From the NCBI GenBank assembly GCA_036872755.1, contig JAVHNS010000023.1, forward strand, positions 61,273 through 125,272: DNA of 64,000 nt. Reading direction: 5' to 3'. Position 1 is the stretch's first letter; each line of letters starts with the position of its first letter. Positions 13,151 to 23,185 of this stretch are shown piece by piece. This DNA comes from Orbilia blumenaviensis (lineage: Eukaryota; Ascomycota; Orbiliomycetes; Orbiliales; Orbiliaceae). The position numbers were made by a program, and so were the translations under genes. Below the pieces are notes generated by a model, which saw nothing but the letters and a program-made list of their open reading frames with translations, searched no databases and was not told the DNA's origin.

Positions 13151-13636
13151 AGCTAACTAATAAGACGGTAAATAGATGATAGATTAAAAGAGAAGTTAAA
13201 CGTAAAGTAATAAATCAGTTGAAAGTAATTTCAAAAATAATTTTCAAAGTCATTTTTGTATGTGTCACGTGATTAATTTGCATACGAAAACTAAATTAAA
13301 TTCAAATCAAATAGAAAAAAGAGAGTTTAGGCGGTGAAATGGTCACGTGACCATTATTTAATTTATTTAATTTAGGTAATTAGCTAAGATTACAGTGATG
13401 TTACTGTTGTGAGAACGATCTGCAAACTATTATGAAACGATCTGCAAACTATTATTAAAACGATTGTTGAAACCGCAACACAACTGCAACAAAACTGTCA
13501 AAAAACCGTCAGAAAACCGTTATAAAAACAATCAATTTATTATTTGAAAAACGGTTTTGAAAACGGTGTGGCAACCCGCAAACCGTTTTCACGCTATTTG
13601 CCGACGGTCTTGCAACCCCACCCTTTGTCTCTAGAG

Positions 13637-14625
13637 TATTAATAAGTTAAATATAATGTTAAACTTCTTATATTATTATTAAATTATTTATTTAAAATAA
13701 ATTTAAATATAAATAATTTTATAAAATATATAAATAAAATTATAATTAAATTTTTTAAATAAATAATTTTAAAAATTAAATATATTTTTTGAAATTTAAT
13801 TGGTTTAAATTATAAGAAAATATATATATAAATTATAATAATATTTTACATATTATTTAAAAATATTTAATCTATCAAAAAAAAAATTTTAAAAACTAAC
13901 ATTAATAATCTTTTCTTTTAAATAAAAATTTTAAATAAAAAATATAATTAATTTTTAATTTAAAATCTTTTTTTTATGATTAATTATTAATATTATATAT
14001 TATATACTAATAATTATAAATAAAATATCAAAAACTTCCTCTTATATTCTTTTATATTTATGTATTCAAAAAAAATTTTATTTAATAATTTTTAATTTAA
14101 ATTAAAATAATATTTTTAAAAATTCATAAATATTAACTATTTATAATATAATATTGTACAAATTTTGTAATTATAATTTTTTTTAAAACTTCCACTACTA
14201 AAAAAATTCTTATTTTAAATTTTATAAAAATCAAAACTACATATATATAAACTATAACCAATCGAATTCTTTTACTTACTATTATAATTTAAAAAATTGT
14301 AAATTTTATTAATAATTATTTTAATTTTAAATCTAAATTTAATTTTATTTTTAAATTTAATAGATAATAATAAATTAAAAAATATATTTTAACTAATTAA
14401 AATAATAAGTTTGATTTTGATCTTTATAATTATATTATTAAAGGAAATATTCATTATATTATTTAAAAACTATTTATAAATTTTTAAATATTATTTTTAT
14501 TATTAAATATATTTTTATTAATTTAATAATTTATAAAATATAAATTTTTTAAAATTATAATTATAGATTTTTTTAATAAAAATCTATATTTTATTAATAA
14601 TATTTTTTCTTTAATATATATTTTA
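13637..14625. other. Featureless AT-rich DNA
   Basis: No recognisable coding motif or repeat. Confidence 0.4.
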
Positions 14626-14943
14626 TGCCCGACTGACAAGGAGGGTTAAAATTGAACTCCCGAGTACGAGGGTTATATAGAATTTTCCTATAAAGTTAAT
14701 CAAAAGAATGTATTGTTTTTGACATATTGTCAACAATTTTCGCTTATACAAATTTATATAGGGATTTTCAAGTTTTGGCATATTTAGTAGTTTTGTCCTC
14801 TTATTTAACAATCTGTTTGGATAATATATTATATTAATTTAAATAAATTAGTTTAAAGTAATTAAGAAAATTTAAAAGAAATTAGGGTAAAATATGTACA
14901 TAAGCAGTCAATCAAATTTGCATACTACAAAACAACCATCTAA
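14626..14943 (+). mobile_element. Helitron-like element, family B, 3' end mutated
   Basis: A 318-bp element. The 5' end TGCCCGACTGACAAGGAGGG matches the copy at 41757-42052 and follows A at 14625. The 3' end can be aligned base for base with that copy, but about twelve G residues have become A and no other change is seen, so the terminal CTAG reads CTAA before T at 14944. The hairpin is therefore destroyed. A frame on the - strand of about 62 codons covers part of it, but other copies do not support it as a gene. Confidence 0.85.
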
Positions 14944-15775
14944 TTTAATTTCATAAAAAAAATATTAAATTTTTTAAAAAATTAAAAAATTAAAATTATA
15001 AATTTTAAAATATTCAAGTACAAAAATTTTTTTTTTTAATATTATAAAATTTTCATTTTTATTTAATATTTTATATTATAATTGGTATATTAATTTTAAA
15101 TAAAATTTATATTTTATTAAATTTATAACTTAGAATAATAATATATATAAAAATATAAACCTAAAAATGATAATATTATAAATAAAAAATAAAAAATTTT
15201 AAAATTATAAAACATATAATATTAAATATAATTTATATTTTAAATATTATTTATTTAATAAATTTTTTAAATAATAAAAAAACTTAATTAATTTATTTTG
15301 TTATCAAAAATCTTTATTTAAAATTTTAAATTAAATTTAATAATTAAACACTTTATTATTTATATTTTTATTTAAAAAAAAAACTTTCTCTTCTTATTAA
15401 TTATGATATTTTACTTAAAATTTTGAAATATTTTATTAAAGATTTTAACACTATTAAGATATAATATTTAAGATTATTATTTCAATTATATTAATAATAT
15501 ACTTTAAATTTATATCAACAAATTAATTAATCAATTATATAAAACTATTAAAATTATTAAAAATTTCCAAACTCATTTATTTTATTTACAAAACTTTTTT
15601 TAATTAGTAAATTTATTGTAAATTTAACTATCTTAAACTTCCAAATATATTTTAAAGCTAAAAAAAAAAGTTGCTATTATTTATAAAAATTAAATATATC
15701 ATTTTAAATTTTTTAAATTTAAAAATTAAGATTTATTTTTCACATTTAATTAATTATATAATATTTATTGAAAAT
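14944..15775. other. Featureless AT-rich DNA
   Basis: Nothing recognised. It ends at the 5' LTR of a Copia fossil. Confidence 0.4.
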
Positions 15776-15920
15776 TGTAAAGGATATATGTAACAGGCGG
15801 GTTTGTTTGTACTGCTTTATAAATAGAAAATATGATGTGTTGCTATCATAATATATGATTAATTATATAAACATAGACTTATATAGTATATATGTATAAT
15901 ATTAAATTTATATTATTATA
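15776..15920 (+). mobile_element. Copia 5' LTR (copy A)
   Basis: Begins TGTAAAGGATATATGTAACA, like 27019-27187 and 34415-34587. It includes GGGTTTGTTTGTACTGC and TTTATAAATAGAAAA, a plausible TATA box. Its end is placed by comparison with the other LTRs (TATTATTATA corresponding to TATCATTACA). The sequence TTATCAGA follows shortly after and resembles the tRNA-derived primer site of Copia elements. Confidence 0.75.
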
Positions 15921-17515
15921 TTAGCATTATTTTTAAATTATCAGAAAAGATTTTACAATATATATTATTATATGTTTTAAATTTTATTATAAGCATTAAT
16001 TTAAGATATATTTAATTTTTAAAATTTATTTTTATCTAAAAAATTTATTTGTATAAATATAAATATTTACTTTTTAAAATATAGATTACTATTTAATAAT
16101 GGTAATTATTATAATTAATGTAAATAAATTATATTATTTTTATATTTTTAATTAAAATATGATTATATTTTATTAATTTTTATTTTTAATTTTTATTTTT
16201 AGTTTTATTGGTTTAGTTTTTATAATTAAAATTATAAACAGTTATGTTTTAATTTTTATCAAAAATATAAAATAATTAAAATTATAATATATACAATTAT
16301 TTATTTAATAATTTTTAAACTTAAGTTTGCAAAAATAATATATAATATTAAAATATATTTTAGATTTAATAATTATATTATTATAAATATATTAAAAATA
16401 TATATTTAATCTTTTTTTATTAAAATTAAAAATTCTATATATAAACATATAAAAATATTTTGAAAATATTATAAATTTATCATTAAAAACTTTAAAAATT
16501 TTATTTTTATAAATAATATTTAATATTTTTTAAACAATATTAAATATAATTATCAAATTATTTATTTAATTATTTATTAATATTATATTTTTTAATAAAA
16601 AAATAAAATAAATTTTTAATAATTTTCAAATTAAATTATATTTTAAATTTAAATAAGTAAAAAGAAATTATATATTTCTTATATTTTATTTATAATAGAA
16701 TTAATTAGTTAAATAAAAAGTGCTAAATAAAGTATATATATTTAAAATTTTAAAATTATAAAATTAAAATTAAAATTAGAATTAATATTTATTGTATTAT
16801 ATAAAAATATATATAACTCTTATATTATAAATATTATAAATAAAATAATAAACAATATTGTTTTAGTTATACAATATTTAAACTCGAAAACAAATAATTA
16901 ATTTTATAAGAATTTAATTTTATTCATTAAAAATATATATATATCTTTTTTAAAAGAAAGGGATATATAATTAGAAAGTAACTCCATTGTATTCATTAAA
17001 AATTATAAATAAGTTATTATTATAATTTTTATTATTAATTTAAATATATAAAAAGTTTTTTATGTATTTTAAATAATAGTAAATTTTTATTTTATTAAAA
17101 AATTAATAGATAAAAATATAAATTAGGAGGACACGACACAACATTTAAATTTAACTACAATATCTTAAATCTTGATTAAATATAAAAAAAAATAATAACA
17201 TATATTAACTTAAATAAAATTTAAGTTTCATAAATAAAACCCAATTTTAATAAGATTATAAAAATATAAAATCAAAAAAAATATAACATAAATTACTAAA
17301 ATTTAAAAAACTCTATACAAATTTATATAAGAAAATTTTAAAATTCTTTTTTTTACATCAGTCAAAAATAATATATTTTTTAACAAATTTAATATAAATT
17401 GTGTTTCACACTAGTTCAACTCTCATCATCCTACATAAATCTAGTCAAACATATATTATTTAAATTTTATTAAATTTTTATTAAAAAAAAAAAAAATTAT
17501 TTAGTTAGGAAGTTA
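15921..17515 (+). pseudogene. Copia fossil, 5' internal part (copy A), interrupted by a Helitron-like element
   Basis: Similar over more than 1.2 kb to 27188-28770 in the complete Copia fossil, which would be the leader and gag region. It is interrupted at 17123-17451 by a short Helitron-like element: bases on the two sides rejoin to match the uninterrupted copy. The homology is lost at 17515 where a long Helitron-like copy sits, and I could not follow it beyond 19559. No frame is open. Confidence 0.65.
17123..17451 (-). mobile_element. Helitron-like element, family A short form, heavily mutated
   Basis: A 329-bp copy. On the + strand it reads TTAGGAGG (from CTAGGAGG), a ruined hairpin, ACATTTAAATTTAACTACAA (from the inverted 5' copy), and at the other end CACTAGTTCAACTC, CTACATAAATCTAGTCAAACA (altered 5' hairpin). 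Differences from 32846-33200 are mostly G-to-A and C-to-T. Flanks are A and T. The uninterrupted Copia at 28710/28711 is the empty site. Confidence 0.8.
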
Positions 17516-18499
17516 CTAGGTAGTATTTAAATTTGACTGCTATATTTTAATTATATATATTAATAATAATTTAAAATAATTTTTAGTATAAAAGAAAATT
17601 AATAATTATAAACAAAATTAAATTTTACTTATTATATTAATATATATTATTATTATAAAATTAAATTAATTTATAATAATTAAAAATAATTAAAATATAA
17701 AAATTAAATAAATTATTATTAATTATTATTAATTTATAAATATAATAGGTGTTATTTAATAATTGTTTTAAAAACTTTTAATAATTATTTCTTAAAATTT
17801 ATAAATTTTTTATAAATTATTTTATTATAATTATTAATTTGATTATAAATATAATTAAATGTAAATGTATTTAAATATAAATATATTTAATTAAATTATA
17901 AATATTATTATTTTCATTAATATCATTATTTTTATTAATAATATTATTTTTATTATTTTTATTACAATAATTATATACTTATTATTATAGTTCTTTTAAA
18001 TAATTAATTTATAATTTAATTTTTATAAATATATGATTAATTTATTCATTGAACGATTAAAATTATTAATCAATACTAATGAAATTAATATTAAATTATT
18101 ATTTTGTAATAATTTGATAATAAATTTTACATTAAAAATATATATAAATATCATTATAATAATAATTAATATAATAATTAATATATAGTAATTAAGTAAT
18201 GATTAATATATAATAATTAAAATAATTGTTTTTAATATAATAATAATGTATATAATATCTAAGTAAATAATTAATATATATTATAATTGTGATTGTAATT
18301 TATAATATAATTATTAAATAATAATTAAGATATTAATTTATAGTTATATATTAATTAAATAATAATTAATATAATAATTAATAATAAAATTAATATATAT
18401 AATTAATATAATTACTATTATAATAATTAGTGAAATTGTTTTAATAAATTTTGTTTTTATTATATAATTAATTTATATATATATAAAAATAGAATTAAA

Positions 18500-18610
18500 T
18501 TTAAAATAAAAATAAAAATAAAAATAAAAATAAAAATAAAAATAAAAATAAAAATAAAAACAAAAATAAAAATAAAAATAAAAATAAAAATAAAAATAAA
18601 TATAAATAAA
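18500..18610. repeat. (AAAAAT)n microsatellite inside long family A element
   Basis: Hexamer array, nearly pure, with one AAAAAC unit, at the same position in the element as in the copies at 6284 and 45301. Confidence 0.95.
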
Positions 18611-19108
18611 TATTATATAATCATTTTATATTCAAAAACTAAAATCAAATTAAAATAAATTAAAATCAAATTAAAATAAATTAAAATAAATTAAAATAAA
18701 TTAAAAAATAATTTTTGAATTTTAAAGTTATATATAACTATTTTGTATATAAAAACTAAATTAAATTAAAATAAAATTAAATAAAAATTACATAAAAAAT
18801 AGTTTTAATATTAGGAATTATCATATAATTATATTTTTATTAAAAATAAATTAATTAAAAAAAAATAAATAAATAAAATTATAAAAGTATTTGTTTTTGA
18901 AAAATTAAATAAATAATTAAAAAAAATTATATTAAAATATTAGAAACTTAGATTTAAATAAAAAAAATAATAAAAACTTTTATTAAAATTAATTTTTAAA
19001 ATTTTTTAATAACTTTTTATCAAAATTTAAAAAAATAATATTAAAATTTATTAAAATTATGAAATTATTATATAAATTTATATAATAAAATTTTAAAAAA
19101 AATCTTTA

Positions 19109-19463
19109 TGCCTGACTATTGCAGGAGGGTTAGAGTTGAATCAGCGCAAGGCGCGATCCATACCAGACCTACCAAAAAATATGTTATTTTTAACAAACTT
19201 AAAGAAATTCTTTTTAAAATTGTTGCATACAAATTTGTATGGGGTTTTTCAAATTTTAACATTTTTTTCTAGTCTTGGTATTTTTGTGGTTTTGTTGAGA
19301 TTAAATTTTTGTTTATAAATCAAATTTTGTTTACAAATTGGGTTTTATTTTTAAAATTTAAATATTTTTTGGTTATAAATAAATATGTCTTATTATTATT
19401 AGTGGATTCAAATATAATCTAAATACTGCAATCAGGTTTGAATACTGCGCAGCAGCCTCCTAG
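19109..19463 (+). mobile_element. Helitron-like element, family A short form, nested
   Basis: A 355-bp element, exactly the length of 32846-33200. It begins TGCCTGACTATTGCAGGAGG after A at 19108; the 5' hairpin has lost five bases. It ends ATCAGGTTTGAATACTGCGC plus AGCAGCCTCCTAG before T. The shared palindrome survives as CATACAAATTTGTATGG near 19225. It interrupts the 5' region of the long element 17516-19558: the sequence on either side rejoins into the expected run seen intact at about 20890. A frame of about 60 codons from 19136 corresponds to one in the other short copy but is unlikely to be a gene. Confidence 0.88.
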
Positions 19464-19558
19464 TATTAATTAAAAATAATATATTTTTAGTAAATTTAGT
19501 ATAGATTATATTTTGTATTAGTTTAACTTTAATTTTTTTGCATAAATGTAGTTGGGTA

Positions 19559-20410
19559 TAAATTTTACTTAATAAAATATGTTTTTTTTAAAATATAAAA
19601 AATTAATAAAAAAAAAAAAAAATTTAAATTGGATTTTTGAAGATAATAAATTGGTTTTTTTAGTTTTCAAATGAAAGGGATTTTTTACCAAAAATCAATT
19701 AATTTATATATTATATTTTTTTTAAAAAAAATTTAATTGAAATTTTCATTTATATATATATATATAAAAAGAAATTATAATTTTATACAAATATATTAAT
19801 AAAGATTTTCTAATAAATTTATTTAATTTTTAAATTTATTTATAAAATATTTTATATTATTTATATTAAAATTTAATAGAAAATTATAAATATATATTAA
19901 TCATCAAAGTTTGTATAATATTATACTTAAAAATACTAAATTTTTATTATTAATAAATAAGTTTTTTAATTGTTTAATAAATATGAATTATTGTATTAAA
20001 TTAGATATTATTAATACTTATTATAATATCAAAATAAATTTAAAAAAAGAATGGAAAATGGTTTTTTAATACTATTATAATTTATTTAAATGTTTGGTTA
20101 TATTATTTAAATTAATTAATGTATTAGTTTTTTTTTTTTAATTTTTATAAATTATATAAAAATATAAAAATATTATCTATACTTAAATAATATTTTGATT
20201 TTTAATAAAATATTGGAAAAATATAAAAAAAAATATTAATATAATATTAAAATTTTTTTAGAATTATATTTTATATATGATGTTAACAAAAATTCAAAGT
20301 TATTATTATTAAATATAAATTTTTAAAAATTATACTTATTTTAAATAGAACTAAAATAAATCCCAAAAAAACTTAAATTATTTAAAATTAATCTTTTTTT
20401 GAGAATATTA
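19559..20410. other. Featureless AT-rich DNA
   Basis: May continue the Copia copy A on the far side of the long Helitron-like insertion, but alignment is not convincing. No gene seen. Confidence 0.35.
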
Positions 20411-20986
20411 AAAGAATATAATCATATAACGATTTTCAAAATCAAAACTATTTTAAATTTTTATTTAATTTTTATTTAATTTAATTTAATTTTAAAAAAT
20501 TTTATGACATCATTTTAATTATATGATTATGTGACTATTTTGCATGTAAAAACTAAATTAAATTAAAATAAAATTAAATAAAAATATAATTTTAACATTA
20601 AAAACAGTTATGTGATTATATTTTTGTTAAAAGTGATTTAATAAAAAAATAAATAAAAGTAAATAAAGAAATTATTAGAATATTTGTTTTTAAAAGATTA
20701 AATAAATAATTAAAAAAATTTATATTAAAATTTTAAAATTATAAACTTAAAAAAACAAAAATAGTAAAGATTTTTATTAAAATTAATTTTAAAAATTTCT
20801 TAGTAATTTTTTGTTAAAATTTGAATAATATCAAAATTTACTAAGATTTTAAAAATCTTAGTATAAGAAAATCTGAAGAAAAAAATCTTTAAATCAGTTA
20901 AAAAGAATATATTTTTTAGAAAATCTGGTGTGGATCTCCTTCGCGCTGGTTCAACTCTAACCCTCCTGCATAAATGCAGTTGGGCA
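20411..20986 (-). mobile_element. Helitron-like element, family A medium form, lacking its 3' end
   Basis: The 5' end is well kept: CGCTGGTTCAACTCTAACCC, CTCCTGCA-TAAA-TGCA and GTTGGGCA, then T. The interior matches 10878-11766 through two CACGTG/GCATGC-type modules (near 20420 and 20520). Left of about 20411 neither the 12-bp array nor CTAGGAGG is present, so the 3' part appears to be deleted. Confidence 0.7.
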
Positions 20987-22194
20987 TAATATTTAAAAAA
21001 TTTAAATTTATAAAGTTTTTAAGAAATTATTTATTTTTACCCCCATTTTTAAACTTTATATTTTAAAGTTTTTTATTAAAATTGAAATTGATGTCTTTAT
21101 AATAATATTAAAAGTCTTTTCATTTTAATTTTATAAAAATAAATAATAATATTTTATATTTTTTATAAATTTAATATTATATAATTATAATACATTATAA
21201 TAAAAAATAATAGTTATTATAAAAATATGTTAAAAATAGTATGTTTATTTTTAAAATAAATTTTTGTTTTTTTAATTTTATTTAATTACAAAAATTTTAT
21301 TTATTTTTTAACGATAAAAAGATTTCATAAATAATAAATTTAATAATAAAAACTTTTAATAAATATAATATAAAAATAATATATCTTTTTTAAAAAGAAA
21401 ATATATATTTTTACAAATATAATAAATAAAAAATTAGATTTTATTAAAAATATTAAATTTAATAAAAAAATAAGTTTTAAATATAATAATATTAAAAATT
21501 AAATTTTTATTAATAAATTTTCAAATTTAATAAAATGTAATATTAAAAATAATTTTTGATAAAGAATTTTTAAAATTTATAAATAAAATTTTGTTGTATA
21601 ATAAATTTTAAAAAAAATATATATATATTTTTTTATTTTAAATTAATTAATAAAATTATTATATTTTAACTAAAAAATTATAAAAAAAAATTATTTTTTT
21701 ATATTATGATTATTTAATTTATGATTATTTTAAAATTGATTGTATTTAAGAATTTATTATAAAAATTTAATTTTGGTTTTAAATAAAAAAGCAAATTAAA
21801 AAATATATTAAAAATTTATAATTTTTATTATAGAAATAAGTTTAATTAATATAAATTTTATAGAATTTTTCAATTATATAATATATTAAATATATTTTTT
21901 AAAATTGTTATTTATAATTTTATATAAAGAATACTTCTAATATAAGATTTTCTTATTAATAAATTATATAATAAAATATTAATTATAATGAATAAATTAA
22001 GAAAAATTATCATTTTTATACTATAAGATAATTAATAAAAAATTAAAAAATTATAATAAATTTATTATAATTATGTTTTTTTAAATATAGAATTTAATAA
22101 AAATATATCTTTAATTATGATCTTTTTTTATAAATATTAACAATTAATTATAAATTAAATTAATACTAAATTAAATATTATAGTTAAAAATTAT
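20987..22194. other. Featureless AT-rich DNA
   Basis: No repeat or protein motif recognised. Confidence 0.4.
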
Positions 22195-22725
22195 TGTAAG
22201 AAATCGTATAGGTACTAGTCAAGATATCAAGGTAATATGTAAATATCGTAGGGCAAAGATAAGGTACTAGTATAGATACAAATTGATATTTAAATTATTA
22301 TTTAGTTTTCTAAATATATAATAGCGAATATAATGATTTAAATAAACAATTAACAAAGAAGATATAATATTAAATTAAATAAAAGTTAAATTTGAATTAA
22401 ACATTCAAATATATAAAATATTAAATTAAATAAAAGATAATTTTGAACTAGATATTTAAATATACAAAATATTAAATCAAATAAAAAATAAATTTAAATT
22501 AAATATTTAAATATATAAAATATTGAATTAAATAGGAAATAAATCTAAATTAAATATTTGAATATATAAAGTATTAAATTAAACAAAAATTATTTTTTAA
22601 TAAATTAGAAATTTATATAAAATAAAAGTTTAAACAAATTATATTATTTTATAAATTTTAAAAACTAAATTTAAATATTTTTTTATTTTAAATTTATAAT
22701 TTATATTATATTATATAATTAATTA
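22195..22725 (+). repeat. Dispersed repeat, probable LTR with internal tandem array, copy 1
   Basis: Matches 40753-41307 over its length in the same orientation. Begins TGTAAGAAATCGTATAGG. The middle holds four to five tandem units of about 52 bp built on AAATATTTAAATATATAAAA. Some bases escaped mutation (GGTACTAGTCAAGATATCAA). The start with TG suggests an LTR; the end and the target duplication are not clear, so the type is inference. Confidence 0.55.
22380..22600. repeat. About 52-bp tandem repeat
   Basis: Four to five imperfect units inside the dispersed repeat; the homologous array lies at 40935-41140. Confidence 0.75.
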
Positions 22726-22796
22726 TAATATTATTTAAATATTTTTTATAATTATTTTAAAAACTTTTTTAATTAATTAAACTTTTATTTAAAATT

Positions 22797-22890
22797 CATT
22801 ATATTAAAAAAATTTTATTATATAATCTTTTTTTTTAATATTAATATTTTATCAATATTTTAATTTAATATTTAAAAATGTAGTAAATCC
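22797..22890. repeat. Short dispersed repeat ending GTAGTAAATCCCTTA
   Basis: About 90 bp almost identical to 26797-26881. Here it is followed by an (ATA)n run, there by CTACAACA. In the right-hand copy it lies at the 3' side of an LTR-like repeat. Confidence 0.75.
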
Positions 22891-22891
22891 C

Positions 22892-22960
<69 letters not shown>
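22891..22960. repeat. (AAT)n microsatellite
   Basis: About 23 pure trinucleotide units. Confidence 0.97.
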
Positions 22961-22961
<1 letters not shown>

Positions 22962-22971
22962 TAGTTACCCT

Positions 22972-23185
22972 ATTCTGGAAGGCTTGGGCTGGCCTAATTT
23001 TGTACTAATTCTCTTTATATATAGATATATATTTTCTTCTGAAAAATTATACTAACAATAAAACCTTTCTATAATTAAAATATTATAAAATTATAAAAAT
23101 TTAATAAAATATAATTTTTAATTTATTATTTTTCTATTTTTTTAATTTAAATCTTATCTATTATTTTATTTTAAATAATTTAAAT
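22972..23185 (+). repeat. LTR-like repeat, copy 1
   Basis: Similar to 26585-26796, same orientation, 3.4 kb away. Contains a GC-normal stretch (TGGAAGGCTTGGGCTGGCC) and TATATATAGATATAT. The two copies may be LTRs of one degraded retroelement, but the 22797-22890 module lies before one copy and after the other, which a simple LTR pair does not explain. Confidence 0.5.

Larger units (their letters stand above)
12447..13636 (+). mobile_element. TIR element of 1.19 kb with TA flanks
   Basis: Begins CTCTTGAGGAAAAG and ends CTTTGTCTCTAGAG, with TA at 12445-12446 and 13637-13638. It is the best preserved of the three copies. From left to right: a zone of ACGGCTGTATG-like words; a tandem TTTTCAGACGG repeat; the conserved block 12733-12790 (GATTTGCGGCGATCGCAACA within it); the 12-bp array; a module with GTGTCACGTGATTAATTTGC near 13262; a second CACGTGAC at about 13343-13350; and a right zone of AACCGT and AACGGT words. 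No transposase. The left and right zones may hold repeated transposase-binding sites; this is inference. Confidence 0.88.
17516..19558 (-). mobile_element. Helitron-like element, family A long form, containing a nested short copy
   Basis: Total 2043 bp, or 1688 bp once the nested element 19109-19463 is removed. The 3' end aligns well with that of 44683-46574, but about eleven bases covering the hairpin are missing and nearly every C has become T. The interior has the AAAAAT array at 18500-18600 and weak copies of the GCATGC module. The 5' end is the decayed GTTGGGTA at 19558, followed by T. The two long copies are alike over their whole length, so this is a defined subfamily. No coding sequence recognised. 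Confidence 0.78.
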
